From Acinetobacter piscicola (GTDB lineage Bacteria; Pseudomonadota; Gammaproteobacteria; Pseudomonadales; Moraxellaceae): a DNA stretch of 64,000 bases. Shown here piece after piece: positions 1 to 9,317 of the stretch; position 1 is the first letter of the stretch, and each line of letters begins with the position of its first letter. The position numbers were made by a program, and so were the translations under genes. The stretch is from positions 124,001 to 188,000 of the forward strand of contig NZ_NIFO01000006.1 in the NCBI RefSeq assembly GCF_002233755.1. The letters run 5' to 3'. The notes under the pieces are model-generated. The model was not told the origin of the DNA. It saw only the letters and a list, made by a program, of their open reading frames with translations, and searched no databases.

Positions 1-3
1 CCC

Positions 4-366
4 ATGTCACAGGAAATCCCAGTTCGTCCGCCACAGTATCATCGCCCGTATCCTCATTATCCCAACTATCCAAATCAAGGTTATCCGCAATATCCAAACC
101 ATGGTTATCCGCAATATCCAAACCGTCCTTATCCTGTTTACCCACCGCAGAATGGTGTGACGATTATTTATAATCATCAGTTTCCAACACAGACGGAATA
201 TCATTCAGACAGCTATGGTTATGTGAATGGGCAGGGCGGAAGTATTTCCAGCTCAGAATATACATTGATTAGTGATTGGCGTCGTTATGGGTTGCCTGCA
301 CCACAAGTTGGTATGCATTGGATTTATGAAAATGGTCGCTATTTGCAAATCCCAAATGATCGCTAA
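4..366 (+). CDS. RcnB-like periplasmic protein, probably 5' truncated
   Basis: The last 35 or so residues (DWRRYGLPAPQVGMHWIYEN then GRYLQI) match the C-terminal signature of RcnB-type small periplasmic proteins, where a YGLPxPxxGxxW core is followed by a short strand. The N-terminal half is a low-complexity tract of Pro/Tyr/Asn with a repeated GYPQYPN unit. No signal peptide is visible. The frame is open to the left window edge, so the real start and an export signal probably lie outside the window. The family name rests on the C-terminal motif alone. RcnB itself modulates nickel/cobalt homeostasis, but that role cannot be assumed here. Confidence 0.6.
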   Translation: MSQEIPVRPPQYHRPYPHYPNYPNQGYPQYPNHGYPQYPNRPYPVYPPQNGVTIIYNHQFPTQTEYHSDSYGYVNGQGGSISSSEYTLISDWRRYGLPAPQVGMHWIYENGRYLQIPNDR

Positions 367-471
367 GTAATTTATTCATATCAATATTTATTCAAAAATT
401 ATTCTAAATTTGAGTTTTGTTCATTCATCCACATCCTGCTCTTGGTTAGAGAAGGATGTGAATTAAGAGTA

Positions 472-966
472 TTAAGCCAACTCGTCATCTTCAGGGCGTG
501 GTGTTTTACCATGAGGCAGAGTTTGTTCAGTATGTTTATCTCGAATGACCGATGGATATGTCCACGATGCGTAACGAACAATTAAAATAGCAATCGCTAA
601 GATCAACACTGAACCCGTGATAATGATGAGGTCAATATCTGCTTTATGGTCATGTTGAATATCTGAAATCAATAATCGTGTAAGTGCAGTAATCGCAATA
701 TAAATCAGAAAACGAACGGGCATATGATTGGTTTTAAAATAGATTCCAACCATTGCACCCAATTCTAAATAGATGAAAAGTAACAAAATATCATCAATGC
801 TGGCATATTGTTTTACTGTTAATATTTCAATAATGGTATGCGTTGCTGACCAAGCAATCATACAACCGATGATAAACAGCGCAATATAATGAAATGCTTC
901 AACGGCAAGATTGCCAAATTTGTCGAGGAGGTTTTCGATTTTTTCAATACGTGGGTCTTTATGCAT
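472..966 (-). CDS. psiE: phosphate-starvation-inducible PsiE family membrane protein
   Basis: This 164-residue protein has four hydrophobic segments (beginning near VEAFHYIALFIIGCMI) and the PsiE-like stretches LGAMVGIYFKTNHMPVRFLI and YIAITALTRLLI. The start at 966 is chosen because a GGAGG lies 5 bases upstream; the frame stays open to 1023 without a better site. PsiE is an inner-membrane protein induced by phosphate starvation in Escherichia coli, with no established biochemical activity. It stands alone, facing away from the PaiB remnant. Confidence 0.8.
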   Translation of the reverse strand: MHKDPRIEKIENLLDKFGNLAVEAFHYIALFIIGCMIAWSATHTIIEILTVKQYASIDDILLLFIYLELGAMVGIYFKTNHMPVRFLIYIAITALTRLLISDIQHDHKADIDLIIITGSVLILAIAILIVRYASWTYPSVIRDKHTEQTLPHGKTPRPEDDELA

Positions 967-1113
967 AACAGCCTCCATTTCTCTCATTTTAAAGTCAGTA
1001 AAAACTAAGCAAGTTTCATGCACATGACTGAAAAATGAAGAATTGTGAAAACTGTTTTTGATCTTTATTGATGCTATGTTAAAAGTGATTGATGGAATTT
1101 TTTAGGAAGAACG

Positions 1114-1745
1114 ATGTATCTACCGACTCATTTTAAACAAGAAAATCATTCTGAATTATTTGATTTAATTCTAAAGAATCCATTAGGAAGTCTTATGATA
1201 ATTCATGATGGTGTGATTGAAGCCAATCATATTCCTTTTGAATTAGATCATTTACATGGTGAGTTGGGTATATTGAAAGGGCATATTGCTAAATCCAATC
1301 CATTAACAGACATGATCAATCAGCCTCTGTCTGCATATGTTATTTTTCATGCAGATCAAGCTTATATTTCTCCGAATTGGTATGAGGGGAAGTTAGAGCA
1401 TCATCGTGTTGTACCGACGTGGAACTATCGTGTGGTACATGTGAAAGGAACTATTCGAAAAATTGAGGATGAAAGTTATTTGCGAGGTATTTTGGCGCGA
1501 TTGACTCGAACGCATGAAGAGCAACTCAAGAAATTCCATGGAAAATGGGTGATGCACCAAAAGATTTTATTGAAGCGCAGTTAGAACAAATTGTTGCGAT
1601 TGAAATTGAAATTGAATCGATGGTTGGAAAATTTAAAGTCAGTCAAAATAAATCTCAGGTCGATGCGACAAATATTGCAAAAGCTTTAGAAAATACAAAC
1701 CCTGAAATGGCTGAATCTATTCAAAAATATTTGCTTAAGCCATAA
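1114..1745 (+). pseudogene. PaiB-type FMN-binding regulator, interrupted by a frameshift
   Basis: The N-terminal 140 residues (MYLPTHFK, then SLMIIHDGVIEANHIPFELD) are a typical PaiB start, and the family is usually about 200-215 residues. The reading frame then diverges into FHGKWVMHQKILLKRS and stops at 1584. The neighbouring frame continues with the expected PWKMGDAPKDFIEAQLEQIV and runs to 1745. The switch falls between about 1522 and 1536 and is explained by loss of one base. PaiB proteins are split-barrel flavin-binding proteins linked to repression of sporulation or protease genes in Bacillus. Without the lesion the gene would encode about 210 residues. A sequencing error cannot be excluded. 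Confidence 0.85.
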
Positions 1746-1773
1746 AAAAACGCCTGATGATCAGGCGTTTTTT
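1745..1773. terminator. bidirectional intrinsic terminator
   Basis: A perfect CGCCTGA/TCAGGCG stem with a 3-base loop is flanked by six A on the left and six T on the right. It can serve both the PaiB remnant and the acyl-CoA dehydrogenase that converges on it. Confidence 0.9.
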
Positions 1774-1787
1774 AGAATGACGAACGA

Positions 1788-3569
1788 TTAAGATTGAGTT
1801 GTAAAATAATCTTCGCTGAAATTCATGATCACTTCTGAACCTGCTTTGATTTTAGCAACACGTGCATGTAAATCAGGCAAGATACGTTGAATGAAGTAAT
1901 GTGTAAGTGCTAACTTGTCTTGATAGAATTGACCTTCTTTAGACTTCGCAGCATTGGCAATACGTGCAAACATATAAGCGAAGCTTAATAAGCCTACAGC
2001 ATGTAAATAATCAACAGCAGCAGCATTTGAGAATTCAACATTTTCTTTTGCACGTTCTAAAACATGTTGAGTGATCATGTCTACTTCAGTTGCAACGTCT
2101 AAAGTCGCATCTTTAATGAAGTTAAGGTCAGTGTCTAAACCATTGGCAAAATCACGGATTTCTGAAATATATTCAGCAATGAATTCACCATTACATTTAA
2201 TGGTTTTACGACCAATTAAATCTTGAGATTGAACGCCGTTAGTACCTTCATAGATCTGTGCAATACGTAAATCACGTACACATTGTTCCATGCCCCACTC
2301 ACGGATATAACCATGACCACCAAACACCATTTGTGCATCAATTGCAGCATTAAATGCTGTATCAGTTAAATATGCTTTCGCGATCGGTGTAAGTAATGCA
2401 ACACGGTTATTGGCTTTAGCAACAGCTTCAGGATCAGTTGAGAATTTAGTAATGTCTAATTGCTGACCTACATAAACTGCAAATGCGCGAGATGCTTCAT
2501 TGTTTGCACGTGCATTGAGTAACATACGACGTACATCACCATGTACTAAGATGCTATCTGCAGGTTTGCTTGGCGATTGAACACCAGCAGCACTACGCCC
2601 TTGTAAGCGGTCAGTCGCATATTGCGCAGCATTTTGGTAAGCGTATTCAGAAGCACCTAAGCCTTGGATACCCATAGATAAACGTTCATAGTTCATCATG
2701 ACGAACATTGCTGCTAAACCTTCGTTTTCTTTACCAACGAGGAAACCTTTTGCAGCATCAAAGTTCATGACACATGTTGCAGATGCTTTGATCCCCATTT
2801 TATGTTCAATCGAACCAGGACCCGCAGTATTACGTTCACCCAGTGAACCATCTGCATTGACCATGAATTTAGGTACGATAAATAATGAGATACCACGTGA
2901 ACCCGCAGGTGCATCAGGTGTTTTTGCTAAAACAAGGTGAATGATGTTTTCAGCAAGGTCATGATCGCCACCAGTAATGAAGATTTTTGTACCTGTAATA
3001 TTATAAGTACCATCTGCATTCGGTTCAGCTTTAGTTTTGATAATGCCTAAATCTGTACCTGCATGTGGTTCAGTTAGACACATTGTCCCTGACCATTCAC
3101 CTGAATAGATTTTTGGTAAATAGGTTTCTTTTTGTTCTTGTGATGCATAACTGTTTAATGCCATACCTGCGCCAACTGAAAGAAGCGGGTAAAGCATAAA
3201 TGATGGATTGGTTGCAAATAACATTTCATCTGCAAGTACAGTCAGCATTTTAGGCATGCCTTGACCGCCCCATTCTTCGTCTGCACCTAGACCAATCCAA
3301 CCGCCTTCAGCATATTGTTTAAATGCTTCTTTAAAACCAGCAGGTGTAGTCACAGCACCATTTTCAAAATGAGCACCTTCTTCATCACCACTACGGTTTA
3401 ATGGAAGGGTAACGTTTTGAGAGAATTTAGCCATTTCTTCAAGAATCGCTTCAGCCGTAGCAGCATCAAGGTGCGCTAGGTTTTCATTCGATTGCCAGAA
3501 TTGCTCTGCATTAAAGACATTATTAAGAATGAATTTCATATCTGCAAGTGGTGCATTATAAATTGGCAT
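1788..3569 (-). CDS. acyl-CoA dehydrogenase (long form with extra C-terminal domain)
   Basis: This 593-residue FAD enzyme oxidises acyl-CoA to trans-2-enoyl-CoA in fatty-acid beta-oxidation. The FAD/substrate signature MCLTEPHAGTDLGIIKTKA lies near residue 165 and GHGYIREWGMEQCVRDLRIA in the C-terminal helical domain. YEGTNGVQSQDLIGRK follows, which is where the glutamate base sits in many family members. About 120 further residues match the acetyl-dehydrogenase C-like domain of the 590-600-residue forms. The start has an AGGTGA site in front. A closely related paralogue lies upstream on the same strand, but a terminator separates them. Acyl chain-length specificity cannot be read from the sequence. 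Confidence 0.9.
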   Translation of the reverse strand: MPIYNAPLADMKFILNNVFNAEQFWQSNENLAHLDAATAEAILEEMAKFSQNVTLPLNRSGDEEGAHFENGAVTTPAGFKEAFKQYAEGGWIGLGADEEWGGQGMPKMLTVLADEMLFATNPSFMLYPLLSVGAGMALNSYASQEQKETYLPKIYSGEWSGTMCLTEPHAGTDLGIIKTKAEPNADGTYNITGTKIFITGGDHDLAENIIHLVLAKTPDAPAGSRGISLFIVPKFMVNADGSLGERNTAGPGSIEHKMGIKASATCVMNFDAAKGFLVGKENEGLAAMFVMMNYERLSMGIQGLGASEYAYQNAAQYATDRLQGRSAAGVQSPSKPADSILVHGDVRRMLLNARANNEASRAFAVYVGQQLDITKFSTDPEAVAKANNRVALLTPIAKAYLTDTAFNAAIDAQMVFGGHGYIREWGMEQCVRDLRIAQIYEGTNGVQSQDLIGRKTIKCNGEFIAEYISEIRDFANGLDTDLNFIKDATLDVATEVDMITQHVLERAKENVEFSNAAAVDYLHAVGLLSFAYMFARIANAAKSKEGQFYQDKLALTHYFIQRILPDLHARVAKIKAGSEVIMNFSEDYFTTQS

Positions 3570-3675
3570 GTTGGTTCACCTGATTTGTTTGAATCTGTAG
3601 TACGAGGTCAGTGTAAGCAACCATTGTGAAAGTTGTTATATGACCAAAGACAAAGGATGTTCTATTTATAAAGAA

Positions 3676-3705
3676 AAAGGACAGCCAAAGCTATGACTGT
3701 CCTTT
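3676..3705 (-). terminator. intrinsic terminator of the upstream acyl-CoA dehydrogenase
   Basis: A 9-bp perfect stem AAAGGACAG/CTGTCCTTT is followed on the minus strand by a T-rich run. It separates the two acyl-CoA dehydrogenase genes into different transcripts. Confidence 0.85.
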
Positions 3706-3761
3706 CTCTATTTCTGCACTCAAGGGTACAGTTTTTTAAGATTGCTAACTAAAATCTAATC

Positions 3762-5564
3762 TTAGAAAGCAAAATCTTCAGCGTCTAATGCCATCAATGG
3801 ATCTAAACCACCAGCAATCACATCTACATGTGAACGTACGCGTGGTAAGATTTTCTTGAAGTAGAAGTTCGCAGTTTTAAGTTTCGCATTATAGAAACCA
3901 GTTTCACTGTTACCTTCAGCTAGTTTTTGCTGTGCAAGAAGTGCCATACGAGCCCATAGGTATGCAAGTGTTACATAACCAGAGAAGTATAGGTAATCTA
4001 CAGCTGCAGCGCCCACTTCGTCTGGGTTTTGCATTGCTCTCATACCAATCTGCATAGTCAAATCACCCCACTCTTTGTTTAGAGCAGCAAGTGGTTCAAC
4101 AAATGCTTTCATTTCAGCATTGTCTTTGTTTGACTCTACAAATTTATGAATGATTTTTGTGAAGTCTTTTAACATTGCACCTTGAGTTTGAAGGACTTTA
4201 CGACCTAACAAATCAAGTGCTTGGATTTCAGTTGTACCTTCGTATAAGCAAGAGATACGTGTATCACGTACAATTTGCTCCATACCGTGCTCAGAAATAA
4301 AGCCATGACCACCAAACACTTGAACACCGTGTTTCGCAGATTCAGAACCTGTTTCAGTTAAGAATGCTTTAGCGATTGGTGTAAGAAGTGACAGCATGTT
4401 ATCTGCTGATTTACGTTCTTCTTCAGTTGCACCTTGCTCAACAACGTCTGCATATTGAGACAAGAAGTAAACAAGTGCACGACCGCCTTCAGCAAATGCT
4501 TTTTGAGTCATGAGCATGTTGCGAACAGCAGGGTGAACAATAATTGGATCTGCTTCTTTTTCTGGTGCTTTAGGGCCAGAAAGTGAACGCATTGCTAAAC
4601 GATCTTTCGCATATGCAAGCGCGCCTTGGAAAGATGCTTCAGAAGCAGTCAAACCTTGAACCGCTGTACCAATACGTGCAGTGTTCATGAACGTGAACAT
4701 TGCGTTTAAGCCTTTGTTCTCAGGTCCGATCAAGAAACCTTTTGCACGATCAAAGTTGATTACACATGTAGAGTTACCGTGGATACCCATTTTGTGTTCA
4801 ATCGAACCACAACGTACGCCGTTACGATCTGAAATAGAACCGTCAGCATTTACGTTGAATTTAGGCACGATGAATAGAGAGATACCTTTAGTACCTTTTG
4901 GAGCACCCGGTAAACGTGCAAGAACGATATGGATGATGTTATCTGCCATGTCGTGTTCACCAGCAGAGATAAAGATTTTCTCGCCAGAAATTGCAAAGCT
5001 ACCGTCTGCATTTGGTTCAGCTTTAGTACGGATAATACCTAAGTCAGAACCTGCATGAGATTCTGTCAAACACATCGTACCTGTCCATTCACCTGAAACA
5101 AGTTTAGGTAAATAAAGCGCTTTTTGTTCAGCAGAACCGTGATGCTCAATGGTACGTACTGCACCATGAGAAAGACCAGGGTACATACCCCAAGCCCAGT
5201 TCGCAGCACCGACCATTTCAGAAATAGCAGTACCCAATGAACCAGGTAAGCCTTGACCACCATGTTCTTCAGGAACAGATAAAGATGGGAAGCCTAATTC
5301 TACATATTTGTCATAGGCTGCTTTAAAGCCTGTAGGTGTTGTAACAACGCCGTCATTCCACGTACAGCCTTCACGATCGCCCACTTGGTTCAGTGGAGAT
5401 AATTCGTTTTCACAGAAATCAGCACCAGCTTCTAAGTATTGATCGACCAATTCACGGCTTACGACATCTTTGTATGCAGGGAGTTTTGCGTAATGTTCTT
5501 CAGCATTTAATAATTCATGCAAAACGAATTGCATATCACGTAAGGGTGCTTTGTATTGTGGCAT
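3762..5564 (-). CDS. acyl-CoA dehydrogenase (long form), paralogue
   Basis: A 600-residue enzyme with the same architecture as its downstream neighbour. It shows MCLTESHAGSDLGIIRTKAE, KMGIHGNSTCVINFDRAKGF, GHGFISEHGMEQIVRDTRIS and YEGTTEIQALDLLGRK. Like the neighbour it should be an FAD-dependent beta-oxidation enzyme passing electrons to an electron-transfer flavoprotein. The ribosome site GAGGAAA lies at good distance from the ATG. The two proteins are clearly homologous over their whole length but diverged, which suggests an old tandem duplication with specialised chain-length ranges (inference). Confidence 0.9.
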   Translation of the reverse strand: MPQYKAPLRDMQFVLHELLNAEEHYAKLPAYKDVVSRELVDQYLEAGADFCENELSPLNQVGDREGCTWNDGVVTTPTGFKAAYDKYVELGFPSLSVPEEHGGQGLPGSLGTAISEMVGAANWAWGMYPGLSHGAVRTIEHHGSAEQKALYLPKLVSGEWTGTMCLTESHAGSDLGIIRTKAEPNADGSFAISGEKIFISAGEHDMADNIIHIVLARLPGAPKGTKGISLFIVPKFNVNADGSISDRNGVRCGSIEHKMGIHGNSTCVINFDRAKGFLIGPENKGLNAMFTFMNTARIGTAVQGLTASEASFQGALAYAKDRLAMRSLSGPKAPEKEADPIIVHPAVRNMLMTQKAFAEGGRALVYFLSQYADVVEQGATEEERKSADNMLSLLTPIAKAFLTETGSESAKHGVQVFGGHGFISEHGMEQIVRDTRISCLYEGTTEIQALDLLGRKVLQTQGAMLKDFTKIIHKFVESNKDNAEMKAFVEPLAALNKEWGDLTMQIGMRAMQNPDEVGAAAVDYLYFSGYVTLAYLWARMALLAQQKLAEGNSETGFYNAKLKTANFYFKKILPRVRSHVDVIAGGLDPLMALDAEDFAF

Positions 5565-5820
5565 ATCGGTTTCCTCAATACTGGTTAGACCAGATTTATA
5601 ATCCTAATAAATACGATGCGTGTCTTCGATGACACGGATTTGTTGTATTACATCGTGCAACATCTTGTAGTTAGGTACAAGTATTTGATGGTTAATTCTC
5701 TGTGACTGTAAAGTCAAAGAAAAATAGCTTGAACAGTGTAAGTGCTTTGAGTGTAAACACTTTTCACTAAAAAATAAGTGCACAGATAGTCAAAATCGTA
5801 AAAAGTTATGTCCAATAAAA

Positions 5821-5840
5821 AAGGTGCTATAAAGCACCTT
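5821..5840 (-). terminator. intrinsic terminator of the Spy-like lipoprotein gene
   Basis: The stem AAGGTGCT/AGCACCTT with loop ATAA is bounded by A and T runs. It lies 18 bases past the stop codon of the minus-strand gene at 5858. Confidence 0.85.
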
Positions 5841-5857
5841 TTTAACAAAATATTAGA

Positions 5858-6490
5858 TTAAGCTTTGGGTGGCATAGGTGCTACAGGTGGCATTTTGCCG
5901 TCTGCTTTGAATTGTGGTTGGAATTTCACTACACATTGACCATCTAAAAGTTTGTCACCCAACTTCACTTGAATGGTTTGACCCGCAGGGTGACCTACGC
6001 AAGATTTTTGTACAGCTTCCCATCGTGCTTTACGTTCAGCACGTTTTTGTTCAAATTGTTGTTGAATTTGCGCACGCTGCTCTTCAGTCATATCATTCAT
6101 ACGAGGGCCGTCATGACGCATCATACGGCCATTTTCTTTACCTTCCTGACGAAAGTTTTGCTTCATTTCTTTCATTGCTTTGCGGTCAGCTTTGAACACG
6201 ATATTACAAGTACCATCTACGGTTTTGTCACCTGCTTTTACTTGAACAGATTGTCCAATCGTTTTGCCATTACAAGCTTCTTGCATTTGTTTACGCATCT
6301 CTTTATGTTGCGCACGCATTAGTTTCATTTGCTCACGTTCTTCAGGTGACATCTTATTATGACCATGATGATCACCCATCATACGTCCTTGATGTTCTTC
6401 TTTCGGGCCTTGCGTTGATTGGCAGGCAGTTAATACCCCCATGCTTAAAAGACTTGCAGTGACCAATGCTATTTTTGTCATGGCTTTCAT
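5858..6490 (-). CDS. lipoprotein with LTxxQ-like segment and duplicated domain
   Basis: This 210-residue protein starts at MKAMTKIALVTASLL and has the lipobox LTAC, so it should be a lipid-anchored periplasmic protein. The start at 6490 is supported by a GGAG site; longer readings lack one. The protein contains two copies of a unit of about 35 residues (GKTIGQSVQVKAGDKTVDGTC and GHPAGQTIQVKLGDKLLDGQC, both followed by a V-F/K-F strand). They are separated by charged, Met/Gln-rich helical segments, one with MTEEQRAQIQQ, which resembles the LTxxQ motif of Spy/CpxP chaperones. It is divergent from baeS with 134 bases between. I infer, without proof, an envelope-stress role controlled by BaeR. 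Confidence 0.65.
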   Translation of the reverse strand: MKAMTKIALVTASLLSMGVLTACQSTQGPKEEHQGRMMGDHHGHNKMSPEEREQMKLMRAQHKEMRKQMQEACNGKTIGQSVQVKAGDKTVDGTCNIVFKADRKAMKEMKQNFRQEGKENGRMMRHDGPRMNDMTEEQRAQIQQQFEQKRAERKARWEAVQKSCVGHPAGQTIQVKLGDKLLDGQCVVKFQPQFKADGKMPPVAPMPPKA

Positions 6491-6624
6491 TGTACTACTC
6501 CAATCATTTTTAGGTTCTGTTGATACGTTAAAGATTAAATAATAATGATGTAGAAACAATGGAGAGTATTTTGATTGAGTGTTGAGTACAATAATCAAAT
6601 GAGAAGAAAAATGAGAGATCTGTT

Positions 6625-8292
6625 TTGAAAATACGCCGAGTCCCCATCGCACTGCGTCTTTTTCTTACTGTGTTATTAACCACTTTGTTAATTACCACAG
6701 TGAGTTTGAGTGTTTTGCATTGGACGATGCAGAAAAACTTTGCCAAATATGTTGCCGATGTAGAAATGCAAAAGCTCGATCATTTGATTGAAAATTTGGC
6801 TGATGTTTATGGTGTTTATCACGACTGGGGCAATGCTGTTCAAGCTCAAATTCTTCAAATTGAAGGGCAAGCTGCACCTGACGATTATGATAAATTATCG
6901 CGCTGGTGGCTACGTCGTCAGTACGATATTGCGTTACAACAACGCTATTTTAAAGAACATACGATGCTCAATTCAGTAGAGCAAGATATGGGAGCATCAG
7001 CTAAAAAGCAGATTGATCAAGCTGAATTGAAGATTTTAGAAGAAAACCTTCCTTCAGCGTATCAGCCATTCGAAGGATTAAAATTCCCATTAAGTTCAAA
7101 TCAGAGTATGTTTAGGCCACCTGATAAAAATACTAAGAATAAAAGTTCAACGATGGTGTCTGCCGAGCAAAAAGATGGAAAGAAACGTTTTATTTCAATG
7201 CCCGATCGTTTGGGTTTAAGTTCACGTCTGTCTTTGTATGATGTAAAACATCAATTCGTACTGGGTGAGCCTTCAGATGATCAAGTGTCTTATCGGCCAA
7301 TTACAGTGAATGATAAAATCGTGGGTTATTTGGGTCTAAAACCTGTTTTAGATCAGGATGATGCACTGAGTATCAATTTCTTTAGTAATCAAAAGCGTTA
7401 TTTGGTTCTAATTTATATTCTGAGTTTGTTGAGCAGTTTGGTTGCAGCATTGTTATTGGCAACCTATTTTAAACAACCGATTCAACGACTTCTTAATGCA
7501 ACCCGTGAATTGACCAAAGGTAATTTTCAACATCAAGTCGTGATTAAACGTAATGATGAATTAGGAGATTTGTCGACAGAAATTAATCAACTTGCGACGA
7601 TCTTAGATCAACATGAAACCTCTCGCCGTCAATGGGTTGCCGATACTTCACATGAGTTAAAAACGCCTCTGGCAGTATTACAAGCTCAAATTGAAGCGAT
7701 GCAAGACGGGATTCGTAAGCCAACACCTGAGCATTTTGAAGCGATGCTAAGACAGGTCACCAGTTTAAAAAAATTAACGCAAGATCTTGCCGATTTAGCA
7801 CAAGCAGAAGCACAGCAATTGAAATGTTATTTTGCTGAAATAGATCCGTGGTCTGTGGTTTTACAAGAAATTGAAAATTTTAAACCTAAATTTGAACAGG
7901 CAGATTTATCTATTTTAGCCACAGGTCAAGGTGCAAAATTACAATTAGATATAGATCGCTTTAAGCAAATTATGGTCAACTTGTTGAGTAATAGTATTCG
8001 CTATACAGAGGCGGGTGGTGAAGTCCGAGTACATACTGAACAAGATGATCAGTCATGGAGTGTCATCGTCGATGACAGCCCATTTGGCTTAACTGATGAA
8101 CAAATTGCACGTTTAGGTGAGCGCTTCTATCGTGTGGATGATTCACGAACCCGCAGCACAGGTGGCACAGGTTTAGGTTTAGCATTATCAGGTAAAATTG
8201 CACAGGCTTTAGGTGGGCAACTCACATTTGATCATTCACCTTTAGGTGGTTTGCGTTGCAAACTGACATTTTCAAAACATACAAAGAGTTAA
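6625..8292 (+). CDS. baeS: envelope-stress sensor histidine kinase BaeS
   Basis: A 555-residue kinase starting at TTG 6625, the only start that keeps the first membrane segment (residues 9-31). A periplasmic domain of about 225 residues follows, then a second membrane segment near 260-282 and a HAMP linker. The H-box DTSHELKTPLAVLQAQIEAM has the phospho-acceptor His near 343, the N-box is NLLSNSIRYTE, and the G-box is STGGTGLGLALSGKIA. baeR follows 15 bases downstream. BaeSR responds to envelope stress, and in Acinetobacter baumannii it influences AdeABC-type efflux (published knowledge). The BaeS name relies mainly on the adjacent BaeR. RstB-like is the main alternative. Confidence 0.8.
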   Translation: MKIRRVPIALRLFLTVLLTTLLITTVSLSVLHWTMQKNFAKYVADVEMQKLDHLIENLADVYGVYHDWGNAVQAQILQIEGQAAPDDYDKLSRWWLRRQYDIALQQRYFKEHTMLNSVEQDMGASAKKQIDQAELKILEENLPSAYQPFEGLKFPLSSNQSMFRPPDKNTKNKSSTMVSAEQKDGKKRFISMPDRLGLSSRLSLYDVKHQFVLGEPSDDQVSYRPITVNDKIVGYLGLKPVLDQDDALSINFFSNQKRYLVLIYILSLLSSLVAALLLATYFKQPIQRLLNATRELTKGNFQHQVVIKRNDELGDLSTEINQLATILDQHETSRRQWVADTSHELKTPLAVLQAQIEAMQDGIRKPTPEHFEAMLRQVTSLKKLTQDLADLAQAEAQQLKCYFAEIDPWSVVLQEIENFKPKFEQADLSILATGQGAKLQLDIDRFKQIMVNLLSNSIRYTEAGGEVRVHTEQDDQSWSVIVDDSPFGLTDEQIARLGERFYRVDDSRTRSTGGTGLGLALSGKIAQALGGQLTFDHSPLGGLRCKLTFSKHTKS

Positions 8293-8307
8293 AAGGAAAA
8301 GCACAAC

Positions 8308-8994
8308 ATGAAACATATCATGCTGGTAGAAGATGAAGTTGAACTTGCGCAATTGGTACGAGATTATCTAGAGGCAGCAGGTTTTGAAGTCAGTATGTTC
8401 CATGATGGTCAGGAAGCATATGATAGCTTTTTACAACGTAAGCCAAGTTTGATGGTTTTAGACTTGATGGTGCCTCGCATGGATGGTTTAACCATTTGCC
8501 GTAAAGTGCGTGAGCAAACTGATTTGCCAATTATTATGGTGACAGCACGTACGGAAGAGATTGACCGTGTTCTTGGTTTAAATATGGGGGCTGATGATTA
8601 TGTATGTAAGCCATTTAGTCCAAAAGAATTGGTGGCTCGTGTGCAAGCGGTATTGCGTCGTTTAGAGCGTAAAGCTGAACCTGAAAATAACGACCTGTTT
8701 CGAATTGATAAAGCACAACAACGTATCTGGTATCAACAAAAGTCGTTGAATTTAACGCCAACTGAATTCCGCTTATTAGAGCTTTTCCTCGAACATTTAG
8801 GGCAAGTCTATTCTCGTGCGCAACTTTTAGACCATATTAACCCAGATAGTTTTGATGTTGCTGACCGTGTTATTGATAGTCATATCAAGAACTTACGCCG
8901 TAAAATTTCTGAAGCAGCAGAAACGGGAAATCGCCATGAATGGGTACAAGCGGTATATGGCGTAGGTTATCGTTTTGAATATCCAGAAGATTAA
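8308..8994 (+). CDS. baeR: OmpR-family response regulator BaeR
   Basis: This 228-residue protein has a receiver domain with the acidic pair ED at 8-9, phospho-acceptor Asp52 in LMVLDLMVPRMDG, and Lys near 102 in CKPFSPKEL. A winged-helix DNA-binding domain follows (LTPTEFRLLELFLEH, then DSHIKNLRRKI). It is co-transcribed with the kinase, and an AAGGAAA ribosome site lies in the 15-base gap. The divergent lipoprotein gene and the efflux pumps elsewhere in the genome are its likely targets (inference for the former, known for related strains for the latter). Confidence 0.85.
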   Translation: MKHIMLVEDEVELAQLVRDYLEAAGFEVSMFHDGQEAYDSFLQRKPSLMVLDLMVPRMDGLTICRKVREQTDLPIIMVTARTEEIDRVLGLNMGADDYVCKPFSPKELVARVQAVLRRLERKAEPENNDLFRIDKAQQRIWYQQKSLNLTPTEFRLLELFLEHLGQVYSRAQLLDHINPDSFDVADRVIDSHIKNLRRKISEAAETGNRHEWVQAVYGVGYRFEYPED

Positions 8995-9019
8995 CTTTTC
9001 AACATTATCTGTTTGAGAT

Positions 9020-9059
9020 TGTGGATAAACACAGGTTTATCCACAGATTTTGTGGGTAA
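9020..9059. repeat. DnaA-box-like cluster, copy 1
   Basis: TGTGGATAA (9020-9028) and TTATCCACA (9037-9045) form a perfect 11-bp inverted repeat around ACAG. A third, near-consensus box in the reverse direction, TGTGGGTAA, follows at 9051-9059. TTATCCACA is the consensus DnaA box. The element is followed by AT-rich sequence and lies in the 323-base gap between baeR and the next gene. The same arrangement with identical spacing recurs at 11011-11050. It may also fold as a hairpin in the baeR mRNA, but there is no T-run behind it. Confidence 0.75.
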
Positions 9060-9317
9060 AAGTGTATAACGCTCAAATTTATTGATGAAGAACTGAACAT
9101 ATAAACAATAGTTGATTTATATATTCTAATTTTTAATAAATTTCCGTTTGTTGAAAACAGCATGTATACATTTCTGTAGATCTATTTTTTTCAAATGAAT
9201 AGATCGAAAAAATAACCGACACTTATTTTTGAGTAAGTACCAACTTGGAAAAATTTGCTTAGCCATAACAATAATTTGCTATACAATGCAGTGAACAGAA
9301 TAACAATAGAACCGAAT

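Noticed and set aside
4681..5058. Open frames on the strand opposite the acyl-CoA dehydrogenases, thiolase, rtcB and acnD
   Set aside because: They are shadows of strongly conserved genes, have no ribosome site and do not resemble known proteins.
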